Source: Mesotoga sp. UBA6090 (GTDB lineage: Bacteria; Thermotogota; Thermotogae; Petrotogales; Kosmotogaceae). From it: a stretch of DNA of 64,000 nucleotides. The DNA is taken from the NCBI RefSeq assembly GCF_002435945.1, contig NZ_DIXC01000060.1:78447-142446 (forward strand). Direction: 5' to 3'. Of this stretch, positions 27,330 through 35,378 are shown one piece after another. The first letter of the stretch is position 1. Each line of letters begins with the position of its first letter. Below the pieces are notes generated by a model, which saw only the letters and a program-made list of their open reading frames with translations, did not search any database and had not been told where the DNA came from. Both the position numbers and the translations under genes were made by a program.

Positions 27330-28290
27330 TTGCCGCAGATCAGACCGAAAGTTGTAGTAAGTAGATGTTTAGGATTCGAAAGCTGCAGGTACAACGGGCA
27401 GATGATTCCCAGCAAATTCGAAAGCAGGTTGGGGAAATATGTGAATTACTCAACCGTATGTCCCGAGTTTGATATTGGGCTGGTGTTCCCGGAGCGCCCA
27501 TAAGAATGGTTTCTAAAACTAATGGAATGAGGCTTGTTCAATCTCTAAGAGGGATCGAAGTTACCGAAAGACTTTCGGTCTTAACAAGCAAGTTTCTCGA
27601 CAACCTGGAAAGAGTGGCTGGCTTTGTTCTCAAAGCGGCTTCACCTACATGTGGAGTGAAGGATGTGAAGCTCTGTCCAGGAGAGGGTAAAGTGGTATCC
27701 TCAGGTAGAGACGCCGGATTTTCGGAGGAGCTGCTCCTGCAAAATAGAGCTGTCTTCCGATTGAAGACGAAGGCAAATTATCCAATTACATCATAAGAGA
27801 ACATTTCTGGACAACTCTTCACCGTCACACGTTTCAGGGATCTTTCGAACAGCTTACTAGAAAGGGCCTTGTTGAATTTCAATCAGAAAATAAGCTGCCG
27901 CTCATGTCCTACAATCAGAATGAAATGAGAATTATGGGAAGGATTGTTGGAAACATGAACTCAAGAGAACTTAGAGACGTTCATGATGACTATGCCTATC
28001 ACTTCTACAAATGATGTCCACCCCACCGAAACACACTTTGCACACAAATGTATTGATGCAAGGACATGGTTACTTTTCAGACTACATTTCCTCTTCAGAA
28101 AGAGGTTCTTTCAGAATATGCTCGAAAGATACCGAAAAGGGATGATACCGCTTAGCGTTCCTCTTCATATTCTTCGTTCATACGTTGTAGTCTTTGAAAG
28201 CGAGTATCTATTCCGTCAAACATTCTTAGACCCAAACCCATCAAGCTTGTTGAGGTAACAGATTCGGTCAAAGGAAGATCGGGGAAATGA
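27330..28290 (+). pseudogene. Broken DUF523-DUF1722 (TudS/YbgA-type) gene
   Basis: Starts at a TTG with AAAAGGGAGG upstream. Frame 1 encodes KVVVSRCLGFESCRYNG and YSTVCPEFDIGL, the DUF523 (thiouracil-desulfurase-like) signature, then breaks at ~27485. Frame 2 covers SPTCGVKDVKLC. After another break at ~27760 comes IIREHFWTTLHRHTF and LVEFQSENKLPLMSYN (DUF1722). Further shifts occur at ~28010 and ~28100 before YRKGMIPLSVPLHILRSY. At least four frame breaks. Its stop overlaps the photolyase ATG (ATGA), so the two once formed an operon, like ybgA-phr in E. coli. Confidence 0.85.
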
Positions 28291-29644
28291 AGGCCGAGAG
28301 AGTTTACAAGCTCAACGAAGAAAAGAATGGACGAGGAGAGTTCGTTTTGTACTGGATACAGGCCTCTCAAAGGACCGATGAGAACCATGCACTTGAGTTT
28401 GCGAAGCAGGAAGCAAAGACTCTTGGGGTCCCGCTTGTTGTGTTTTTCATAATGGTTGTCGATTACCCATCGGCTAATCTAAGAAGCTTCAGCTTCATGC
28501 TGGATGGGTTGAGAGATGCAAAGAATCGTCTGGAGGATTCCAGAATAAGATTTGTCGCTCTTAAAGGCAATCCCACAGATATATTGCCATCTGTGTCGAA
28601 ACACTGTGCCGAGATCGTCACGGACGTCGGGTATCTCAAACACCGGATTGCTTGGAGAAGAGAACTCGCAAGTGTTGCGAATTGCTCTGTGTTAGCAGTT
28701 GAAACCAATGTTGTTGTCCCTGTGGAAACAGCTAGTTTCAAAGAAGAATACAGCGCGGCCACATTCAGACGCAAGGTAATGCAATTTGTACCGGAATTTG
28801 CAAACGATTTTTCCCCCGTAGAATTCATATCGAGCAGACCAAGAATTGAATTCGAAGATTCACTCGATCTAGACGAACTCTCTCTTTCTGATCTGGATCA
28901 AAGTGTACCGTTGTAATCGATTATCGTGGAGGCCAAGAAGCAGCAAAGACCATGCTTAAGAGATTCATTGCACTAAGAATAGATGGATTTGAGGAAGATA
29001 GAAATGATCCCAGCTGTGATTGTCTCTCGCAGATGAGTCCTTTTCTCCACTGCGCAAATTCCTCCATCCTGGATCACCAGAAAAGTCTTCGAGTCTCACA
29101 CACCTGGAACGGATGCCTATATTGAAGAGCTGATTGTCAGGAGAGAACTCAGCGCGAATTTCGTTTTCTACAATCCTGACTATGACTCCTTTAGGTCGCT
29201 TCCTTCTTGGGCTCAGAAGACCCCGAATGAACATAGAAATGACAGAGGGAGAGATCCCGTTTACTCCTTATCGCAACTTGAAAGAAGCGAGACAGATGAT
29301 TCCTACTGGAACGCAGCTCAAAGTGAAATGGTTCTAAATGGAAAGATGCATGGCTACATGAGAATGTACTGGGGAAAGAAACTGCTTGAATGGAACTCTG
29401 ATCGAGAGACTGCAATTCGCTTGGCAATTTACCTAAACGGCAAATACGAAATCGACGGCAGGGACCAAATGGTTATGCAGGCATTCTCTGGTGCTTCTGA
29501 AAACACGATAGAGCATAGCCCGAACGCCAAATATTTGGGAAAGTTGGGTATATGAACTCAAATGGTCTGAAAAGGAAATTCGACGCCGACGCTTATGTAA
29601 GGAAAATCGAAGGTCTGATCACTCGACGGAGAAACTCGAGTTGA
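28287..29644 (+). pseudogene. Broken class II deoxyribodipyrimidine photolyase
   Basis: The N-terminal 209 codons (28287-28916) are intact and read FVLYWIQASQRTDENHALEFA and DVGYLKHRIAWRREL, typical class II CPD photolyase. Family sequence then continues in other frames: DYRGGQEAAKTML after ~28912, FESHTPGTDAYIEELIVRREL after ~29065, MHGYMRMYWGKKLLEW up to ~29470. Then comes a shifted tail with TGA at 29498 and TAG at 29516 before FGK...MNSNGLKRKFD. Three frameshifts and two nonsense codons. The FAD-binding half is destroyed, so no functional enzyme is expected. Confidence 0.88.
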
Positions 29645-30422
29645 ACAGTGCGGTCTCGACCAATTCCCCATCCTTTAGTGACTCCAGTCTAACTGAAAGC
29701 CTGTAAGCTCCGGCTTGGAGATCCATTATCTTGATCGCCTTATATGGATATGTGAAGGCCTGAGTAACAAAGTCACCACTTCCAGGCAACTGCAGTTCTG
29801 CAGTGACTTCGATAGTGTTGTCTTCAAGAAGGCTGACGCTTCTAATTCCTATATCGTATCCTCCTGTGGGCTTTTCTCCAGCCTCGATTATTAGAATTGC
29901 TTCTCCACTTATAGTTCTGGTCTCGACGAACCCCTGTTCACGAATCTCTCCCAGTAGAAGCCCCGGATCGCTCCTTCTATCTGTCTGCAAAGAAACGCTC
30001 TCATACTTCAGATCTTTCATTTCAACCTCCAGTTGACTGTGATAGTCTATTCTAAGCTCCATTACCGCCAATGAATACCCACTTTCAAATGACAGGAGGA
30101 AGGGGTCTATCACGTAATACATACCTTCTCTAACCATCGCAATTCTTCTCACATAATACTCTCCGTTACCAATCAACTGGATCGAGGCCTCTAGCTCTTG
30201 TTCATCGTTTCTGGGATCAAAAAGCCAACCGGAGATGATTACAAAAACTATATCGGAATCGCTTCTCGAAAGAACAGAGAAGCTGACATTCTTTGTCTTG
30301 CTTCCGATGCTTTGCTCAAGGGCGAAAGACTCCGGCACCGCAAGCTCCGTGTAGTTTACGTGAAATGCCGAGAGAAAAGAAGAAATAATCATTACTAGCA
30401 CAACAATCACTGTCTTTTTCAT
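29619..30422 (-). CDS. Secreted protein with PrcB-like C-terminal domain
   Basis: 267 aa with a signal peptide (MKKTVIVVLVMIISSFLSAF). The middle is not recognised. Residues ~165-230 (ILIIEAGEKPTGGYDIGI, then TIEVTAELQLPGSGD) match the PrcB_C pattern of beta-rich protease-complex subunits. The final ~30 residues form another beta segment. Its 3' end overlaps the tail of the convergent photolyase pseudogene. Function unknown. Confidence 0.65.
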   Translation of the reverse strand: MKKTVIVVLVMIISSFLSAFHVNYTELAVPESFALEQSIGSKTKNVSFSVLSRSDSDIVFVIISGWLFDPRNDEQELEASIQLIGNGEYYVRRIAMVREGMYYVIDPFLLSFESGYSLAVMELRIDYHSQLEVEMKDLKYESVSLQTDRRSDPGLLLGEIREQGFVETRTISGEAILIIEAGEKPTGGYDIGIRSVSLLEDNTIEVTAELQLPGSGDFVTQAFTYPYKAIKIMDLQAGAYRLSVRLESLKDGELVETALFNSSFSVE

Positions 30423-30560
30423 TAGTCCACCTCCTTGAATATGACTTGCAATTGCTCCGATTTGTTTGAATGAGTTAATGCTACATCATTATCTCTGTAA
30501 GAAAGGCCTTCAATGGCCCTGATTGACCCAAGAGAATCTTCTGATTTCGAGATAAAGTTG

Positions 30561-30587
30561 TATCATATCATTAGGAGCAGTTGCTCC
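30561..30587 (+). promoter_or_regulatory. -10 element and palindromic operator candidate of the sugar ABC operon
   Basis: TATCAT at 30561-30566 is followed by a perfect inverted repeat GGAGCA-GT-TGCTCC (30574-30587) at the expected transcription start. The -35 (TTCTGA, 16-nt spacing) is weak. The repeat would suit a dimeric repressor of a carbohydrate operon. Confidence 0.4.
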
Positions 30588-30610
30588 AATTCCAAGGGGA
30601 GGTGTTTTTA

Positions 30611-31891
30611 ATGAATAGGCGTTTTCTTTTTGCTCTACTCATGGCTTTTCTTGTGAGCTTTACAATGCTAACTGCAAACACCATCGAACTGGAGTTTTGG
30701 ACTCACGAAGATCCTAACAGAACGCCACTTGAAGAACGTTTCATTGAGGAATTCCAGGAAATGTATCCCAATGTGGTAATAAAGAGGGTAACCCAGTCTT
30801 CAACGAAGATTCAAGAGCTTATACTTACAGCTTTTGCTGCTAATCAAGGGCCGGATATCTTCAATATGTCAATTGAAGATGAATTTGCTTACATCGTAAA
30901 TGGCAGAGTCGCCCCTGTAAGTTACGAAGCAGCAGGATTCGCTAACAAGGAAGATCTACTCGCGTCCTATTTGCCTGGGACACTGCATCCGGTGATATAT
31001 GAAGGTGAGGTTTATGGGCTGCCTCTTGAGATTACGAACTGGTGCATCTTCTTAAACAAAAAGGTTTTCAGAGATGCCGGTCTCGACCCGGAAGTCGACT
31101 ATCCTAAGACGTGGGAAGAAATGATGGAAGTGTCGGAGAAACTTACCATAAGAGAGGGCGAGATCATTACCCGAAGGGGCTTCGACTTCAGGTATCCGTA
31201 CTATCTCGTTGCTTTCATGCCTCTAGTTGAACAGATGGGAGGAAAGCTAGTCAGCGACGATGGCAAGACTGCAATAATCAACGATGAAGCTTGGCTCAAT
31301 TTCCTTGATTACATGGCTGCCTGGGGGCCAAATGGGCGAAATCTCGGGTCGCCCACGTACAAGAACGCCAGAAGCCTCTTCAATATGGACAACAACGACA
31401 TAGGCATGTGCACAAGCGGGCTGTATCAAATAGCAAGAATAAAGCGCGACAATCCGGAATTCTATGATAGCGGCGAGTTTATGGTCGTTCCTTTCCCACA
31501 GTTCGAAAATGCTGTGAATTATGTCCCGGCCCACTTTTACGGTCACTACTACATGGTCAATTCACAGAAGCCGAAGGAAAATCAGGAAATGGCCTGGAAA
31601 TTCATTTCTTATATGCTGAGTCATGCGGAGGAATATCTTGAAGAGGTTGCAATCATAATTCCAACAAACGATCTTCTCGAATCAGAGACATTCAAGAACT
31701 ACCCTTACTCCGATGTCTTCATCTCTGATCTCGAAAAGTCAACAGTCGTTTATTTCTCTGAGAGCTCTGCAAAGATCCAGTCGCTCATAAAGGAGGCCGT
31801 CGAATCAGTTATGCTAAGTGGGAGGAGTTCCCAGGACGCACTCAACACTCTTCGCAGAAAGGTTCAAGAAGTCTTGGACGATCAGTACTAG
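30611..31891 (+). CDS. ABC transporter sugar-binding protein (family 1 SBP)
   Basis: 426 aa from the ATG at 30611 (AAGGGGAGGTG upstream). A signal peptide with predicted cleavage near LTANT and no lipobox cysteine suggests a soluble periplasmic protein. The mature start ELEFWTHEDPNRTPLEERFIEEF is the usual carbohydrate SBP opening, with NQGPDIFNM and AWKFISYML later. Specificity is unknown. It is first in an operon with two permease genes. Confidence 0.9.
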   Translation: MNRRFLFALLMAFLVSFTMLTANTIELEFWTHEDPNRTPLEERFIEEFQEMYPNVVIKRVTQSSTKIQELILTAFAANQGPDIFNMSIEDEFAYIVNGRVAPVSYEAAGFANKEDLLASYLPGTLHPVIYEGEVYGLPLEITNWCIFLNKKVFRDAGLDPEVDYPKTWEEMMEVSEKLTIREGEIITRRGFDFRYPYYLVAFMPLVEQMGGKLVSDDGKTAIINDEAWLNFLDYMAAWGPNGRNLGSPTYKNARSLFNMDNNDIGMCTSGLYQIARIKRDNPEFYDSGEFMVVPFPQFENAVNYVPAHFYGHYYMVNSQKPKENQEMAWKFISYMLSHAEEYLEEVAIIIPTNDLLESETFKNYPYSDVFISDLEKSTVVYFSESSAKIQSLIKEAVESVMLSGRSSQDALNTLRRKVQEVLDDQY

Positions 31892-31892
31892 A

Positions 31893-31925
31893 GAATTCGC
31901 CCGCCTTTGGGCGGGCAAATTCTTT
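31893..31925 (+). terminator. Stem-loop between binding-protein and permease genes
   Basis: GCCCGCC/GGCGGGC with a TTTG loop, extended by GAATT/AATTC across one C-A mismatch; only a short T tract (TCTTT) follows. Most likely a partial terminator or mRNA-stabilising hairpin that keeps SBP expression above permease expression. Confidence 0.6.
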
Positions 31926-31947
31926 CAGAAAGGGGTGAGTCTTTCCT

Positions 31948-32859
31948 TTGAGACACATCTTAAATCGGGGTATAGAGCACAAAAAAGCAAGGTGGGGATG
32001 GTTCTTTGTTCTCCCATCCCTTGCTTTTTTCGCCGTCTTCTCTTTTTACCCAATAATTAATGCTTTTTATACAAGTCTCTTCAGAAAGAGACTTCTTGAT
32101 CTTCGTCCACCAACATTCATAGGTTTTGCAAATTACGAGTACCTGCTTAAGTCGCCAGACTTCTGGAACTCGGTGAAAGCAACATTCATTTTCACTTTGG
32201 GTACCTTCATTCCCATTCTCATATTCAGTCTTCTTCTTGCAGTTTGCATAATGTCAAGACGAAGATTTCAGAAATTCTTCCAAATGGCATTCTACTCTCC
32301 GGCCGTTCTTTCGTCGGTGGTTGCCGCAGCGATCTGGTTGCTGATTTTCGATCCAAGGGGTCTGGCCAACACCACTATGAACACATTGCTTGGAACTGTA
32401 GGTAAAGACTACAAATGGCTCGCCACAGCAGGAATGGCTAGGCTGTCTACAATACTGGTCTATTTCTGGAAGTACATCGGCTACTTCACAATCATATTTA
32501 TTACCGGACTGGCCAGCATTCCTCAGAGCCTTCACGAAGCGGCTCGAATAGACGGTGCCAATGGCTGGAAAGACTTTTGGCACATAACCCTCCCCTTGCT
32601 GAAACCCACGACTGTTTTGGTGTCAATAATGTCCATGCTACAGTGTCTCAAGACATTCAGTACTCAGTATCTTTTCACACAATCAGGGACCCCTACTGAG
32701 CCAATTAATGTCATTACGTTGAATATATACAACACGGCAATTAGAGATCACAACATAGGAAGGGCGAGCGCAATGAGCATTTTGCTGTTCGCTATGATGC
32801 TATTCTTCACCTGGCTTCAGTTTAGATTGAGCAGATCAGGTGGAGAAGTCGACTATTAG
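31948..32859 (+). CDS. ABC sugar transporter permease (MalF/UgpA type)
   Basis: 303 aa from TTG at 31948 behind AAAGGGGTGAG. Six membrane helices; the first follows a basic start (KKARWGWFFVLPSLAFFAVF). The EAA cytoplasmic loop for the ATPase is EAARIDGANGWKDFWHITLP. Pairs with the next gene. Confidence 0.92.
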   Translation: MRHILNRGIEHKKARWGWFFVLPSLAFFAVFSFYPIINAFYTSLFRKRLLDLRPPTFIGFANYEYLLKSPDFWNSVKATFIFTLGTFIPILIFSLLLAVCIMSRRRFQKFFQMAFYSPAVLSSVVAAAIWLLIFDPRGLANTTMNTLLGTVGKDYKWLATAGMARLSTILVYFWKYIGYFTIIFITGLASIPQSLHEAARIDGANGWKDFWHITLPLLKPTTVLVSIMSMLQCLKTFSTQYLFTQSGTPTEPINVITLNIYNTAIRDHNIGRASAMSILLFAMMLFFTWLQFRLSRSGGEVDY

Positions 32860-32869
32860 GGAGGTTATC

Positions 32870-33721
32870 ATGAAGACAATTAAGAAACAATCAATCGTAG
32901 TTGATGTCTTGATTTGGGCCTTCCTAATTTTAACTGCCATTGTTATCCTTGCTCCTATTGTGTTCATGTTCACCGCATCTTTAATGCCCTCCAGAGATAT
33001 ACTGAAGATGCCGTATCCGTGGATACCGAAAGACCTTTACTGGCAGAATTACTGGCATGCTTTGAGGGGAAACGACGGGAGTTTCATTTTTCCGCGAAAC
33101 ATCCTAAATTCATTTATTGTGGCCGGAACAGTATCGATTTCTACTGTTTTTCTTTCTGCTCTCACAGGATACGGATTGGCTAAGTTCCCTTTCAGGGGGC
33201 GAAATCTTGTCTTTTTGCTAATAATGGCCACAATGATGATCCCCTTTGAGGCCATTATGATTCCTCTCTATCTGGTAGCCACATCACTGAAGATTCAGAA
33301 TTCTTATATCGGCCTTATTCTTCCATTTCTAACAAACGCGTTCGGCATCTTTTTGATGAGGCAATATCTGATAACCTTTCCAGATGAGATAATTGACGCT
33401 GCAAGAATCGACGGTTCAGGAGAGTTCAGCATCTTCTTGAGAATAATACTTCCTAACAGCGCACCGGCTGTCGCAACTCTGGCAATTTTAACATTTAGAA
33501 CCCAGTGGGATAACCTTCTATGGCCGCTGCTTATTTCGCAAAGCGAAGAGATGAAAACTATTCCGCTTTACGTCGTGAAATTCGCGACGGAGAAGCATAC
33601 TAATGAAGGGGCAATGATGGCTGCCGCAGCCATAGCAAGTATTCCTATCCTTGTTCTCTTCCTCGCACTGTCGAAATACTTCGTCAGCGGTGCATCGCTT
33701 CACTCTTCGCGAAAGGGATAA
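32870..33721 (+). CDS. ABC sugar transporter permease (MalG/UgpE type)
   Basis: 283 aa from the ATG at 32870 behind AGGGAGGT; an earlier in-frame start lies inside the previous gene. Six helices, EAA-type loop DAARIDGSGEFSIFLRIILP. No ATPase gene follows, so a shared MsmK/UgpC-type ATPase elsewhere must energise the importer. The last 22 nt overlap the end of the convergent gene at 33700. Confidence 0.92.
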   Translation: MKTIKKQSIVVDVLIWAFLILTAIVILAPIVFMFTASLMPSRDILKMPYPWIPKDLYWQNYWHALRGNDGSFIFPRNILNSFIVAGTVSISTVFLSALTGYGLAKFPFRGRNLVFLLIMATMMIPFEAIMIPLYLVATSLKIQNSYIGLILPFLTNAFGIFLMRQYLITFPDEIIDAARIDGSGEFSIFLRIILPNSAPAVATLAILTFRTQWDNLLWPLLISQSEEMKTIPLYVVKFATEKHTNEGAMMAAAAIASIPILVLFLALSKYFVSGASLHSSRKG

Positions 33722-34668
33722 CCAAAGAGGTATCTTGGTTCGATTATCCCAAAGAACGCACCTTTCAGGGAAAATAGTTCCTGAAAATCATCTCTACTAA
33801 AAATGGAAATTGAATCATCAAAACGGCACAGAAGAAGCTTCCTGTTGTGCTGCCAGTCGTCGACGGGTACAACCTCTCTAAGAGTCCTGTCTGTGCTGAA
33901 GCTTTCCTTGAGAACATTATCTGCCTCACTGAATACTTTTATCTTGCTCTCCCTAGAATCAGCCACGAAAACTTCCCCGTCAAGAACTGCTACATCCATA
34001 GCGTAGCTGACAGGAATTTCGGATTTCTGTCTAAGGGTCAATCCGTCTTTCTCGAACACCAGAACCCCCCTATCTCCCGCGGCAACATAGAAAGAGTATT
34101 TCGAGCCTGCAATAGCGTTTACCGTTATTCCTTTTTCAATATCATTTATATACCGCGGCAGAATATGGTCGACCAATTCGAATTCCTTTTCTCCTCTCCT
34201 CACTACAAAAAGCCCATCAAGCTCGCTGCCAGCAAATACATAATCGTCAATGTACGAGACAGAGCTAATCCATCCTTTCATAGGTATTGTTTGGATGTGT
34301 TTGTAGAAGTTTGGTCCGAAGAACTTGAAAATCTCTAGCCCGTGAGTTCCATCTGCAACGAAGACTTCCAGTCTTTCGATATTGACATCGATCGCTTCAC
34401 AATGAAAAGTGTCCACAATGCGGTGATTCTCGGGTTGAAGAACGGAGAGAATCGCGAACCCCCTATCCCTGAGTACATTGAAGACAAGGCCCCCAGCGAC
34501 GACTCCTCCACTTGACAGTGAAGACACGGGAATGATTCTGACTCTCCACTCCTGATCTTCGACGGGAATTTCCAACAACCCATTAAACCCAAACCCAAAG
34601 TGAAAAGCATTAGCACATAGGATAACGGCGGCAAAGAGAACGATAATCAACGGAATTGTTTTTCTCAT
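33700..34668 (-). CDS. Secreted beta-propeller-like protein
   Basis: 322 aa from the ATG at 34668 (GGAGGTG upstream). Signal peptide MRKTIPLIIVLFAAVILCANA. The mature part is made of repeated beta units of ~40 residues with GxxVFNVL, HGLEIFKFF, DGLFVVRRGE, RGVLVFEKDG and SKIKVFSE, suggesting an LVIVD/WD-like propeller. No catalytic motif. The 3' end overlaps the permease gene tail-to-tail by 22 nt. Confidence 0.65.
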   Translation of the reverse strand: MRKTIPLIIVLFAAVILCANAFHFGFGFNGLLEIPVEDQEWRVRIIPVSSLSSGGVVAGGLVFNVLRDRGFAILSVLQPENHRIVDTFHCEAIDVNIERLEVFVADGTHGLEIFKFFGPNFYKHIQTIPMKGWISSVSYIDDYVFAGSELDGLFVVRRGEKEFELVDHILPRYINDIEKGITVNAIAGSKYSFYVAAGDRGVLVFEKDGLTLRQKSEIPVSYAMDVAVLDGEVFVADSRESKIKVFSEADNVLKESFSTDRTLREVVPVDDWQHNRKLLLCRFDDSISIFSRDDFQELFSLKGAFFGIIEPRYLFGYPFREE

Positions 34669-34816
34669 TGTACCACCTCCAGACAAATTCTAATACAAAT
34701 GCATCGATAATCAACCCATCACGAGAACACAAAATCGATTGAGAAGGTTTCTGTTCTACTGCCAGTGCTCTTAAAATGCTGGGAAAGAGGATATATAATT
34801 GAACTGGGGTGATTTT

Positions 34817-35296
34817 ATGAGCAAGAAAGACTTCTTGAGAAAGCTTCTCTCCGAAGGTCGCAGCGCCGATGATATTGCCGATCTATTTGGAATAACGGTG
34901 GAGAGAATGGAGAAGTATCTTGAAGACCCTTCACAATCTAGACTGGCAGTGGCAGAGATAAAGACGGAGCTCAGAAGGCTTGAAAGCTTGCCTTTAGAAA
35001 CAAAAGAAGACATTCTACTTTTCTCGTTCAAAGTGATACTTGAGTCGATCAACTTTCTCTTTTCAGACATTGAAAGAACAGTATACGATAAGCCAGAAAA
35101 ACTGCCTAGCATCGTGAGAAAGCTAATTGACGGCGCATACCTTCTGTTGGCAATTTCCAGACTGGAGAAGATTGGGGAGAGTCTTCCATCTCTTGTATCA
35201 GATCAAAGATTCTTACGAGCCTGTCAGAACAAAACTCTCATTGCAGAGAGATTGATGGATCTTGCGGAGCTGATCGACCGGGAAATCGAACGCTAG
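34817..35296 (+). CDS. Hypothetical helical protein with N-terminal HTH-like segment
   Basis: 159 aa from the ATG at 34817 (CTGGGGTGA upstream); an upstream in-frame TTG overlaps a TATAAT (34794-34799). The N-terminal segment KLLSEGRSADDIADLFGITVERM looks like a helix-turn-helix, and the rest is all-helical and charged. It lies 82 nt before the DUF2791/helicase cassette on the same strand, so it could be its regulator or an unrelated gene. Confidence 0.6.
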   Translation: MSKKDFLRKLLSEGRSADDIADLFGITVERMEKYLEDPSQSRLAVAEIKTELRRLESLPLETKEDILLFSFKVILESINFLFSDIERTVYDKPEKLPSIVRKLIDGAYLLLAISRLEKIGESLPSLVSDQRFLRACQNKTLIAERLMDLAELIDREIER

Positions 35297-35338
35297 AAGA
35301 TCGATTCTGCGGCTGCTAACCGGCCTTCTCAAGTGTAG

Positions 35339-35344
35339 TATAAT
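35339..35344 (+). promoter_or_regulatory. -10 element before the DUF2791/helicase cassette
   Basis: Perfect TATAAT. The -35 is weak. Transcription from about 35351 would exclude the TTG at 35349 and supports the TTG at 35379 as the start of the next gene. Confidence 0.5.
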
Positions 35345-35378
35345 CAACTTGGAAGTCACCTTAAGTGAGGGATTTGCT

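Noticed and set aside
26085..29518. A G-to-T (8-oxoguanine-like) mutation signature in the pseudogene nonsense codons
   Set aside because: Most inferred changes are GAA or GGA to TAA or TGA, but G-to-T is the only single change that turns those codons into stops, so the sample is biased and too small. The OGG-like gene in the window also looks intact.
34794..34799. TATAAT as the promoter of the 159-aa gene
   Set aside because: Transcription would start only ~11 nt before the ATG and within the ribosome site, and the -35 is poor; kept only as a remark.
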